From: Istiophorus platypterus
Lineage: Eukaryota > Chordata > Actinopteri > Istiophoriformes > Istiophoridae
Assembly: GCA_016859345.1 (NCBI GenBank)
Contig: CM029119.1
Location: 10,978,896 to 11,042,895, forward strand
Reading direction: 5' to 3'
DNA: 64,000 nucleotides
The notes below the pieces were generated by a model. It was not told the origin of the DNA, made no database searches, and saw only the letters and a program-made list of their open reading frames with translations. This document shows positions 1-11,548 of the stretch, piece after piece. The position numbers and the translations under genes are program-made. Within the stretch, counting starts at the first letter, position 1, and each line of letters begins with the position of its first letter.

Positions 1-484
1 AGGTATGATCCTGCCTTTCAGTCTTGATCGGGCTTGAATCACCATTCATTATGTCAAATTAAAGCCATCAGTTTTATATGAATCCTCTGTTCCTTTATCC
101 TCTGATCACACACTACTTTCAGATATTTATAAGCACACGCACCACTACTCAAATACTCTTTACTTTTTTTTCTTTTTTTTTGTCATCTTTCACATATTTT
201 ATAATTTAATTTTAATTTGTATAGGGATATAACAGCATGGAGCAATGCCACAAACCACAGTATTTATATAGTCTGTGCAACACAAAACTCGAGTCAAATC
301 ACTCAATTTAATTTCTATATGTGCAACAGCTCGTGAAGAGTTTAAGGAAACAATTTAGTGTATCTTTGTTTGCGTCATTAGTATTTTTATTGCATGTCCC
401 CTCATTAACTTGGCTGCCATTTATGAAATATAAACTGTAGTTGCTGTGTTGACTTTGTAATGTTCATTTCATATGACTTTCAAT

Positions 485-490
485 AATAAA
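485..490 (+). terminator. Possible poly(A) signal of an upstream plus-strand gene
   Basis: An AATAAA hexamer is followed by a moderately T/G-rich stretch. No coding exon precedes it inside the window, so it can only be offered as the end of a transcript that starts to the left. AT-rich sequence produces such hexamers by chance. Confidence 0.2.
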
Positions 491-552
491 AGGTGAACAT
501 CTCTCAAGTTTTCAGTTATTTTCTTTACTATTTTATGATCTATCTGTATTAA

Positions 553-840
553 GCTTCAACAATTAGTTGATTAATCGATTATTCAGTCAACAAAAAACAA
601 ACCTGCGACTATTGTGATAATTGATTGATCATTAAGGTAATTTTTTTAGGCAAAAATACACAACATTTTATGGCTTCAGGTTCTTAAATGAGAGGGTTTC
701 CCCGTCTTACATTGTAGTAAACTGAATATGGTTGTTTTGAGACATTAGGCTGGAAAGAACAACATTTAATGGCAATGGAAAATTGTGATTGAATTTTTTT
801 AATGTTTTATGGACTAAACAGTTGCTCAGTTGATTGAAAC
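553..840 (+). repeat. Dispersed fish repeat with TTGATTAATCGATT-type ends
   Basis: The left end reads AGTTGATTAATCGATTATTC and the right end TATGGACTAAACAGTTGCTC, followed by AGTTGATTGAAAC. The interior carries GGCAAAAATACACAACATTT and a TTCAGGTTCTTAAATGAGAG block. I know this layout from a very common family in percomorph fish introns, but I do not recall its database name. Related pieces occur at 9834-9921 and 61923-62105. This copy is degenerate and has no coding capacity. Confidence 0.65.
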
Positions 841-1269
841 AAAAACCCCTGAAAATCATTCTGTATCCTCTCAACTTCTTTCTCTGCTTCTTTCCTCTTC
901 TCTCTCCAGATCTGCAGGAGTGTGAGTGGTATCTTTCTGCTGTTCTGTCTTCCTTACACTGTATCCAGTCCGCTCTGAGGAGACTAAACAAAGATGTCTT
1001 CCGCTTACGAGCCATCAGACCTTTTATTTTTCCCTTTCTCGCTTTACTGATTCTCTCCACCATTTTTTTCCTCTCTCTGGAAAGCCTAAATTGTTATTTT
1101 TTTGACTGTGGTTCAGAAACCCAGAAGGCACATCCCAACAGATCTGACAGCTGCCAGGGATTGTCTGGGTTGCCATTGTCGACATTGCCTCCTATTTCGT
1201 GCTCGTTCCAGTTTTTATTTGCTAACTTTTCATGTTGCTTGATCTGGATGTTTTTGTCCTGGACAAACA

Positions 1270-1270
<1 letters not shown>

Positions 1271-1338
<68 letters not shown>

Positions 1339-1348
1339 ACACACACAA
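1271..1348. repeat. (AC)n microsatellite
   Basis: An AC dinucleotide tract of about 78 bp with a single AT interruption near 1333. It generates spurious His-Thr and Cys-Val reading frames on the two strands. Confidence 0.97.
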
Positions 1349-3261
1349 ACATACGCACAGAGCCCTCAACTAAAGTGTGTTTACTCAGCTATGTGGTTTT
1401 CTTTTTCCCTGCCACTGGTTACAGCTGGTCCTCTTCCAATATCGACTGTTTTTATGCTTTACTCTTTTCATGGGAAAAGGCTGTGTACTTCTCCTAATTT
1501 GGACTCTTTAAGGAAGAATCTGTTAATACACGGTTAAATATTTACCCTCATGAAGAACACAACCACCTCCTTCCAGTTTTGTGATTTTAACTGGAATAGA
1601 AGTGTATAAAAATCATTAAGGATAGTGAATGTTGTTTTGTTATATGTGTTGATGAAGGTTATTTTTATGTGCTAGGACTTTGCATTCCACAGTAATAATT
1701 TCTCCTCTTATTCCATCTTTCATTATCAAGCAGTAGTCCGTCCTTAATCAGTACTTCAACATGAAATGCATTAATGTATGAATGTATAGTTCAGGCCTGC
1801 AAGGAAGCTTGTTAAATCTCTGCGCTGACAACATCTGAGTACTTTATATTTAACTACAGCCAATCTAAATAGACAGTTGCACATGTACACACCATATGTT
1901 TTATCCCAGTGTATGATAATTAATCCATATACAACCAATATGCATACAAGTATGCTGAACATGGGTGCTGATGTACATAGTGTATTATAAGGTTGACTCA
2001 TTTAGAAAGCAGTGACTCACTGCCACTCTGAGTGGAAGCACAAGAAAACTCTTCCTGCCTCTCAAGCCTAAAACTGCTTGTTTAGAAGATTTAATTAGCA
2101 CAAGAGGATTAAAATCTTTGAAGTTGGAGCTCCTCTGGGTTTCCAAAATTGTTGTTGACTACATGCCTGATTGCTTGGACCGTAGAGAAGAGGTTTTTGT
2201 GTTGCATATTTCATATATACCTGTGAAGGGGGATTTCAAGTTTCAAGCTGCAAAGTTATGACATAGATGTCACATTTAACAAAGGAACTCCCCCATTATG
2301 CATAAAGTTTATACAGTAATAAATTAAAATCTGGCTTCTACTGTATGTTCTCACTTATATGAATGTACAAAATGCTAAAATTAGAATTTAAGGCAGTTTA
2401 AGCCAAATATGCTTTATCTCTAATACCACAGTTTGGAAGATTTAATCCTGACTGAACAGATCCACGTGATAAGCAAAAAATATCTAAAAAGAATGAACAT
2501 TTCCAGTGTTTTTGACAAATATCAGAAATGTTCTCCTTTTAATATCCAATTCTGCAGCTTTTATTCACATCACTCTCTCCATTTGTCCTCATTGGACCTC
2601 AGAGAGTCTTATATCAGGTTCAGAGAATTAAACTCCTGTCATTGTTTTATACAGAGACTGCTGGAGAAGCTTTGCTTCACCAATAACAATAAAGAACTGT
2701 GCAATAGCACAGGTGCCAGAAGAGATGATCAAAGTTACACTGCCAGTCACCCTTAGAAGTCTTATCACGCAGACTTCTTCCGTAAAAGCCTCCAAACAAG
2801 TTTATTTAAAAAAAAAAAGAAAAACTTAATGCCATTCCTCACTGAAGAAGATAAGTGAAGTAAAAAAAAAATGCAAATTTTGCAAAAATCACATTTTGAC
2901 AATATGAAGTAAAGTTAAAAATGTCTGTATATCCCCTTTAATCATATTTAATTGTACCTTTTCTTTCTTCCCTAAACACTGTGTAGAAAACCTAAAAAAA
3001 AACTTAACGGACCGACTTTGCTGACAGCTCAGGTCAGGCTCTGTTTATCGCCACAGTTTGTGATTACACATCGTAGTTGGACTCGTCAAAGGATTGGCAC
3101 CATTCACAAATAGTATGGAAGTCAACATTGTCTAGTCCTATAGCAAACAGTAACCACTATTTGCTTTCAGTGTAAATACTCATATTACTGTATATTAAAA
3201 TGCATATTAAAAACTACCTGATTAACATTGACTGTGTGATCCGTGTCTCTTGTATAAACCC

Positions 3262-3560
3262 AGATTCAGGGGGGGTCCTGCAGGATATTCCCTCTCATCT
3301 ATCTGATACTCGTTCTGCTCATAATCTGTGTCCTAATGACCTTGGTGATCCTCTGACTTTCCCTCTAGCACCACCATCAGGTAAGAATTCAAATCTGTCC
3401 AAGATTTTTCTTAATTTTTCTAAATAACTGCAAAAAGTAATGACATTCCCACACTTTGTGTGTAGTGTTGTATGTTAATGTTAGTGTGCCAGCATGCTAA
3501 ACTAAACTAAGACACAATATATGCTTAGCATGTTAGCATAGTCTTGGTGAGGATGTTTCA
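3262..3560 (+). repeat. Degenerate dispersed fish retroelement-like repeat
   Basis: The block includes GACCTTGGTGATCCTCTGAC, then CTAGCACCACCATCAGGTAA, then AACTGCAAAAAGTAATGACA, and ends with a GCTAAACTAA / GCATGTTAGCATAG section. These phrases occur in this order in a dispersed family I know from many percomorph introns. The copy is decayed and has no intact frame. The family name is not recalled, so the class (retroelement or other) is uncertain. Confidence 0.6.
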
Positions 3561-4796
3561 CTTTACATGAAATGGATTTGATGTCTCAGTGATGATTGCA
3601 GCATTATTGAAGTGCTCGTACAGCATATTTAGGAATCTGTAATAATATATTGATCGATATCAAGCAGGAAGATCAGCTGTGATGAACCTGTGGCAAAGAG
3701 GGGCTTACCTGGCTTGCAGTCTATCCTACTTAGTAATCAGGCAGATTTATAAGCATTCACTGGAAACCTGTGATTTTTTTTTTTCAGAGTTTGCTGAGGA
3801 ATATAGAGAGCTCTCTGTGTCCTGTGTATCTCCAAGGCAGATCTGAGCACAGAGAAACTATTTGTCAGTCATGATTTCTATTTTCTGTATGATTTTTGCA
3901 CAGTACTTTCTGATGAGCAGACAGTGCACTTCTGCATAGGTGCACTGGGGGTAGTGTTGAATAGTCGCCACTGACATTAGGTGTCAGGTTTTCTTCACAC
4001 TACAAGCTTTCACCTTAATATGTCACCACAAACATCCATGGGAAAACAGAGCAGAGAGTATTTAGTACGATATTCACAGAATAAAACCTGAAGCGTAAAG
4101 AAATCAAAAAGACCAACATTCAAAATGTTGACCCATTTATACAAAATAATTTTTACATAAAAATGTAAAAATTCTTAAGAGTTTTCCTCTGAATTTGATT
4201 TTTTTTGTTTCCAAGAATCTGCTTTTATCATTTTTTTTTATAACAAGCCCAAGATTTATTTGGCATTTGTAGTCTACCCATACTCTCGCCATTATTAAAT
4301 ATGAAATACTAAACTGCTATGAAATAAAAGTGTCCGTCTGGCGGAAGTAGGACTTCTGAACTCGTCAGTTTAGTTGTCCGAACTGATGAGGTCCACTCCT
4401 TTAAGAACTGCTGGTACAATTATGGAAATTATAAACACCAACAGCTACTGGGAAAGAAACAGTTTGTTGTGGCCTCCTAGACTGCAAAAGCATATTAAGC
4501 TTATTCTATTTATTTACAGCGTGAATAAAATCATATGGTAAAACGTCTGTCAAAAACAGAACCCAAACATAGTCTGTAGTAGAGCTTCTGACGCATCCCT
4601 ACATCACTTGATTTTGTATTTCAGTAGTTTGCTAATATTAAAATTGAAAAGGTGTGATATAGTGAGGTGATTTGACCTCCATTAGTCAACTATTACAAAG
4701 TCATTTAGATTTCAAGCACCCTCAAGATATCCACACTTCATCCACATTTTCCACTTGAGACCCTGCTGTTGTAATATTAAACTGTATAAGTGAGGG

Positions 4797-4923
<127 letters not shown>

Positions 4924-5689
4924 CGTTCTTCTTGCTCAATGAAGTCATTTTACCTCCAAGACACAACTGAGGATTTCCAGTCAGTTGAATCTTAATGCAG
5001 CTGTACAGTTGCTCATTTTGCTGCTGATCCCTTTCAATGAACTCTGGGATACAAAATATAAATAATGGTAATATAAAATATAACCATGATAAGAAAATAC
5101 CCCTCATATGAGTCTGCCTCCCCTGTCTTACCCCTGCTGGTAACTTTCCCGGTGGCTTTGTGGTTGTCCGCCGAGGTGCTCAGGGGTCTGTGGAAACTTT
5201 TAGGATTGGGCCCAGGTTTATTAGATGTTGGCCTGCAGAGTTCACACACTCTACTACTTTATTCGGCACAAAAAAAAATAAATGTGCATTTGTGCCGTTA
5301 TTGTCCATGGCTGCTGTATGAATAATTAGAAGTGGTAACATTTGTATAATCCATGATGAAGTTTTGCAGGTTTTTAAATATGCCTTTTTTTGTGATTGTC
5401 CTCAGAAAGCACCAGTCTAGAAAAACTGAGACTATGACTTGTTTTCATTTGTTTAATGTATTAGTTTCGAGTCATGTGTGGTGTAAACGTTTTTTCCCTG
5501 TTATTCATAACGGAATTTTTTTTTTTAAAGTTACAAATTTAATCTGTATTTTTGCAGAGATGTCTCAGCCTTTATCCCCCTTTTTTTTAATGCATCCTAC
5601 CGGCTCCTGTAGTTCTAAGACGAAGTGAAGTTATTCCTGCCCTAAACTTCACGGCATTAACGAAAAATCCGAACCTCCTGAGGCTCTCG

Positions 5690-6385
5690 GGCCACTTTAC
5701 GGCTCTGAGAGGCCGGTCCAGAGAGGCGGGACCCCCCCCCACCCCCACCGTGCAGCTGTGTACAGCGGTGCTGAGGAGTCAAGCCGCGCTGAGAAAACTG
5801 CAACGGCTCTTTCAAAGTAAAAGCGGGAAAAGGGGGGGGCTCTGAGAAGTAGAAAGAAGGATAACCAAGGATTCAGTCGCAGGAATGAAACTCAAAGAGC
5901 ATCGATTTATACCTTATACACACCGTGTAGTGGAAATAACAAGTATTTCTGTTCAAATAAAGGCAGTATCGTTAATGTTTCATTATAAAAGCTGAAGCAT
6001 GTGGAGGGAAATAACCTGCATAGGTTAGGTCTGTTTCAGTTTGTTCATCTTTAATTATAACCCCCCCCCTCCTCCTTTTTTTAACGGAAGTAGTGCTCAT
6101 TCCTTAACGTGGTTATTTTGAAGGAGGCGCTTCCCAATCCCACCCCCACCCCCCCAAGCAACCACCCCCCCCCCCTTTCCTGTGGTTAAAAAAGTCTGCA
6201 AAGGAGCCTGGAGATTGTCCACGTTTACAGCCTTCAGACCCAGCGTCCCCGCTCCACACCCCGCAGCCCGGGCACCCTCTGCGCAAAGAGCGCACACCGC
6301 CGCCGCGCTCCCCGCAAAAATCCACCGGCCTCCGCAACTGTTGCTCGGCTGTTTTATTGAAGCCCCGATCCCCCCCCACCGGAGG
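5690..6385 (+). promoter_or_regulatory. fkbp10 promoter and 5' UTR region
   Basis: The base composition turns GC- and CpG-rich immediately upstream of the fkbp10 start codon. Long C runs occur at about 5727-5748, 6061-6069 and 6139-6178. The frame of exon 1 stays open upstream to about 6182 but contains no recognisable protein before the ATG at 6386, so this part is read as 5' UTR. No clear TATA box was seen and the transcription start cannot be fixed. Confidence 0.5.
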
Positions 6386-7934
6386 ATGTTTCCCTGCCGC
6401 GTCGCCCTTTTCCTCCTCTCTACGTGGTCCTCCATGGAGTGCAACCCCAGTCCCGTGTTGGGAGACGTAGTCGTGGACAGATACTTTATCCCCGAAGCCT
6501 GTGCCAGGGTGGCGAAGGAGGGAGATTACGTGCGCTACCACTACAACGCCACGTTTGTCGACGGGAAAACGTTTGATTCGAGGTGAGTTCGTTCGCTCAG
6601 CGTCTCAACTTTTTGAATGCAGTTATTTATTTATTTGGCAAAAAAAAAAAAAAAAAAAGAGAAAAAGGTGAGTGATGTGCTGCGCAGGCCCCGCAGCCAG
6701 ATGCAAAAACCCCGCTGTGGTGCGGCGATGTTGTTCGGTAACGTTAAAACGCTGAGTTGGTCATTTTTTGCAAGTTTAAACAAGTTCTCGTCCGTCAAAA
6801 CTCTCGGTGCGTTGCCCCGAAGACGCGGGTTCTCCACCCCCGGACGCCCGCGTCCTCTCCAGGTTGGCTCGCCTCCTGACGCCTCCCTTTCGTCCCCTAA
6901 CACCCCCATATGTTTCTCCCCCCCCCTCAGCCACCAGAGAGGAGCTTCCAAGGTCGGTCTGATCGGTGACGGTCGACTCATCGCTGGCATCGACAAAGGA
7001 ATGCAGGGCATGTGCGTGAACGAGCGCAGGACCATCACCGTCCCGCCCCACCTGGCCTACGGAAGCACGGGCGCAGGTGAACGCGAGCAAAACGGGCTGT
7101 AAACGGGCAAACACCTTTAGCCAGATTATCTAAACAGCTTGGTTCGAAGGTAGAAGAACCCCCCAGAAATATCACAGGCCTGGTAAAGTGGGGCCCCAGA
7201 CCAGAGGGCCCTTAGAATGACCTTTCATCAATTACTTCGTGGTAACTGGGTTTATTCCAAATTTATTTAGTAATATGCTCCAGTAAAGCACAATTTAGAA
7301 AAAAAGAAAAATGGTGAGGATCCCAAGTTGGATCCGATGCCCTATTTTATAGAGGTGTCCAGTGTTTGAAATGGGAAAACTTGACATTTAGGGACATGCC
7401 CATACATTTTTTTTTTTTTTTTAATCTGGCAGAGTTAATGAGAAGACTGATGCTACTCTCATGTCCAACAAGGGCAACATCAGCAGCAGCCGCTTAGCTT
7501 TGCTTGAACTCTGAGAACAGTGAGCCCGGCTCGGTCTAAGGGTTTTTTTAATCTTTGGTTCTTGCATGTAAAAAAAAAAAAAAAAAAAAAAATTGGATAT
7601 AACATTATAATATGCAGAAGCAGGCTAGCAGTTTCCCCCTGTTTCCAGTCTTTGTGCTAAGCTAAGATAACCAGCTGCTGATTCTAGCTTCCAATTCAGA
7701 TATGACATTTTTATTAAGTGTATCCCCCCCAGTGTCATTTCATTCGATACTGTGCTTACATGGTGCATATCATCAAACAATTTGTGTTTAATCAAACAAA
7801 GTGACATACATCACTTGGTTGGGTAATGTATATGTATGGGGGCCCACAGCCCTGGGACCTGCAAATGGATCTGGCCTTGCTTTGGAGAATTTATTTTCTG
7901 TGTTTGGCTGGGCATTAAGCACATCTTCAAGTTT

Positions 7935-8000
<66 letters not shown>

Positions 8001-11000
8001 AAATGCAATTATTTAATTATATAAGTTGTTGGAAAAAAATGTAACTTAAATGGTAAGTGAGGAAGTAGGATTAAAGCTCCTAACAGATGTCACCAAGACC
8101 TTCACAATAAAAGAAAAAAAAATAGAGATAAATTATGGAAATAAAACTTGATTTAGCATCAGAAGACATAAATCATTTCCAAGCATTGCAACCGTTAAGA
8201 GACGTGTAACCTTTCCTAACATCCTGTTTAAATTGGAATGTATCAGTTAAGGAAATAAGATCATTTACGATGGCATTTCATCATTTTAATGAAGTTTTAA
8301 GTTATATTTAATTTAAGATGGGTGTGGATTATATGAAAATTTGTCAAAGTATGGATCAGTTTGAATTACATAGTTTAATTTGGTTCTCACTACTGATTTC
8401 TTTGCTGTTTCAGTCCATCTAACTGATATCTCATTGTTTTCAGGTGACGTGGTTCCTCCAGATGCCACTCTGATATTTGACATCCATCTGTTGGATCTGT
8501 GGAACAAGGCCGACCTGGTCATCACCAAAACCATCACCACTCCCAAGGACTGCAAGCGCTCGGTGATGCGCACTGACTTTGTGCGCTACCATTTTAACGG
8601 GACCCTGCTCGACGGCACCATCTTTGATTCTAGGTGAATTGCGGTTTGGATGGGTAATGGGGTTTGGTGATATCTGGATAATATATATACACATCAGTCT
8701 GATTCTCAGGCTAACATTTAATCAGGTTGCAACTAATATATATAGTTATTTATTGAATGATCTAAACAAATGCTGACCTTTTTATGAAACAATATAAAAT
8801 GAAGTGTGTACTTCAGGCTCTGACACAAAACCCCATCCGAATGACAGCTCTTGTGTTTTCTGTACTGTGTCATGCAGGTATGTTGTCTGTGTGAAGTTGT
8901 GTGTTTGACTATGCGCTTGTATGAGCCCTACGCAGCTACAACAGGAAGCAGACCCATAATGCCTTAGTGGGTGAGGGCTGGCTGATCAAGGGCATGGATG
9001 AGGGCCTGCTAGGCATGTGTGTGGGAGAGATCAGAAATATTGTCATCCCACCCTTTAAAGCCTACGGAGAAAAGGGATCGGGTAAGTACAAATGACAGAG
9101 GACGAGAAAGAAAATGACTCGGTGTATTTATTTTTCCTGCTTTGCAAAAAGAGTCACAAAATAAAACTCCTCTACGTCAAACCTCTTGTTTTAGATTATC
9201 CGCTTTCTGCCCACCAGGTACAGAGATTCCCCCCCAGGCGACCCTGGTGTTTGACGTCCTGTTGGTGGACATTCATAACCCGAAGGACAACATCACCGTC
9301 GAGGACCAGGTGGTGCCCGAGTGGTGCACTCGCAGGTCTGTCGTTGGGGACTACATTCGGTACCACTACAACGGTACCTTCCTGAACGGAGTCACCTTTG
9401 ACACCAGGTGAGCTCGGTTCACACTGAGAATGTGGATGATTATAATCGGGTGACCAGGTATTTGGTTGGATTTCTCATCTTTTGCATTTTTTTTGCATTA
9501 AAATGTAAATTTCTTCCCTTGAATTTCTAATAAACCCAACCCGTTTTGACATTTTCCTGTCACTGTCTGTGACTGCCCACAGCTACCAGAGGAACAGCAC
9601 GTACAACACCTACATCGGGTTGGGTTACGTGATTACAGGCATGGACCAGGGCCTGCTGGGAGTCTGCATCGGGGAGAGGAGGAAGGTCATCATCCCCCCA
9701 CACCTTGCGTATGGAGAGCAAGGAGCGGGTGAGTTATTGTATCTTTTCCTGCAGCTTGTAGCAAACTCTCCACATAAGAAAAACTATCCCAAATTGATTT
9801 TTAATAGAATAACAACGAAATCATCAAAATCTATTTTCTGACATGTTATACAGTAAAAGAACAATCAAAGAAATACTTGAGAGAACAACTGATAGTAAAA
9901 ATATATAATCATTAGTTGCAACCTGATTAAATGTTAGCCTGAGAATCGGACTGATGTGTATATATATTATCCAGAAAATCACATAACCATAAAAAATCAG
10001 TCCCTTAATTGACTGAAAAACACATGACCAGTTCACACTGTATGTGGCAGCATTAATTTTCAGTTAGTTTTAGTATATGTCATCTGACATAAACAGAGCA
10101 TTTCCAACACTGTGAGTTACCAAAAAGATTAAATAATTATCTGTGGTCTTTCCAGGTAACGTCATCCCCCCCTCAGCGGTGCTCGTCTTTGACATCCACA
10201 TCATTGACTTCCACAACCCCAACGACACAGTGAACATCCAGGTGACCTACAAACCCGAGGTGTGTAATGACACCACCGCAGTGAACGACCTCGTCCGCTA
10301 TCACTACAACTGCACCCTGGTGGACGGCACGGTGCTCTTTTCCTCGTGAGTCTCCCAGACACACACTCGTCCCTTGTTATTGCAATTTTGGATAAACATA
10401 AACCCGCATATTACCTGCTACCTTAATTTGTCCAATATGCAATCACCATTGTCCTCAGACACGACTATCAGAACCCCCAGGAGGCGGTGCTGGGGGCAGA
10501 TAAAGTGATCGACGGGCTGGACGAGGGTTTACGGGGCATGTGTGTGGGAGAGAAGCGGGTAGTGACAGTGCCTCCTCACCTGGGCCACGGAGAAAAAGGA
10601 GGTGAGACTTCAGCTTTAGCCTCCTAACAACCAAGAACCATAACACACTAATACACTACTTTTTTTTTTTCTTTTTAAATCAGGAGAAAGATGGTTTGAT
10701 TATCAGGTTAAGGAATCTCATGCTTATGTATTAGGCTCCAATAGCTTTTATCAGGCTTATGTTGAACTCTCACAGGTTTCTTAGAAGCTAGTGCTACAAA
10801 CAAAAAGATAAATCATGCACATGTAAACTTTTCACAGATACCTAGAGGTAAACCCAAACATAAACCGTGTTTGTCTGACTTTCTATCCGTCAGCCACGGG
10901 TGTGCCGAGCAGTGCTGTGTTGGTATTTGACATCGAACTGGTAAGCTTTGAGAAGGGAGTGCCCCCTGGTTACCTGTTTGTGTGGCTCAAGGACACTCCT

Positions 11001-11548
11001 GAAAACCTGTTTGAAGTCATGGACATCAACAAGAATGAAGAGGTTCCACAGGAGGAGGTAGGTTAATGCTGGCAAGCATGACAAGCTTCACCATCATGAA
11101 CAGCTTTGTAACATTCAACTGACTTCTGTGAAATCTCTACTCACATGGTCACTTATGACGTCCCTGCTCCCCTTTTTGGATCGGCAAACAAATTCTAAAA
11201 TCCTCTATAGTTAGTTAAGGATGTTTAGTATTTTATCCTGAGCTTCCACGTGTGAAGTTTTAGGAGCTGATTTGTCTCACTAAATTTACGAATCACTCTG
11301 CAAAATAACATTGTTACACATTGTCACTAATATTCCTCTTTGACCCTTTTGAGTTTGGGGAGTTCATCAAGCTGCAGGTGGCAGAGGGCAAAGGTCGTAT
11401 AAAGCCCGGACTAACCATGGAGCAGGTCGTTGCGGACATGTTCGGAAACCAGGACCGAAATAAAGATGGAGTGATCAAGGCCAGCGAACTCAAACTGAAG
11501 GTGGAAGAGGATCAGGAAAGGGAACAAGTGAGGCATGAGGAGTTGTGA
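6386..11548 (+). CDS. fkbp10: Peptidyl-prolyl isomerase FKBP10 (FKBP65), ER collagen chaperone
   Basis: Ten exons: 6386-6582, 6931-7076, 8444-8633, 8936-9081, 9218-9407, 9583-9728, 10156-10345, 10459-10601, 10894-11057, 11354-11548 (568 aa; human 582). An N-terminal signal peptide (hydrophobic VALFLL core) is followed by four FKBP domains at roughly residues 50-140, 162-252, 274-364 and 386-475. Each domain shows R-Y-H-Y/F-N and VPPHL/IPPHL-type motifs and is encoded by a repeated pair of 190- and 146-nt exons (exon 8 is 143 nt). Domain 4 has VLFSSH where the others have FDS/FDT, as in human FKBP10. Two EF-hands follow: an irregular one (DINKNEEVPQEE, 493-504) and a canonical one (DRNKDGVIKASE, 538-549). 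The C-terminal HEEL is an ER retrieval signal. The family isomerises prolines and chaperones procollagen in the ER. The ATG at 6386 starts the signal peptide. Position beside nt5c3b, klhl11 and acly supports FKBP10 over FKBP9. Confidence 0.95.
7372..7700. repeat. Two oppositely oriented fragments of one dispersed fish repeat
   Basis: In fkbp10 intron 2, 7430-7495 carries a forward piece (GAGAAGACTGATGCTACTCT, then AGCAGCCGCTTAGCTT). At 7618-7690 a reverse piece reads GGCTAGCAGTTTCCCCCTGT, then AGTCTTTGTGCTAAGCTAAG. Both match parts of a family I know from fish, which typically contains 'GCTTAGCATAAAGACTGGAAACAGGGGGAAA'-type sequence in one orientation (phrase recalled, not searched). A poly(A) run of about 22 bases lies between them. 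Confidence 0.55.
7937..7998. repeat. (AT)n microsatellite
   Basis: A nearly perfect AT dinucleotide tract of about 60 bp inside fkbp10 intron 2. It creates Tyr-Ile frames on both strands that are not genes. Confidence 0.97.
8673..8737 (+). repeat. Left arm of a 65-nt inverted repeat in fkbp10 intron 3
   Basis: This segment is the reverse complement of 9911-9975 with a single mismatch by hand alignment. It lies just downstream of exon 3 (ends 8633). The inner end (TTGCAACTAAT) resembles the terminus of the dispersed fish repeat seen at 553-840, but most of the shared sequence is not part of the consensus I recall. Confidence 0.9.
9834..9975 (+). repeat. Right arm of the fkbp10 inverted repeat plus dispersed repeat end
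   Basis: Positions 9911-9975 pair with 8673-8737. The part 9834-9921 reads TTCTGACATGTTATACAG, then AACAATCAAAG, and ends AATCATTAGTTGCAACC, matching the end of the same dispersed fish repeat family as 553-840. The element lies in intron 6, upstream of exon 7 (10156). Confidence 0.75.

Noticed and set aside
834..1373. 179-codon plus-strand open frame with a possible acceptor (TCTCTCCAG at 901-909) and a hydrophobic stretch
   Set aside because: No known family recognised, the start lies inside a dispersed repeat, and the end is the CA microsatellite. It is more likely chance.
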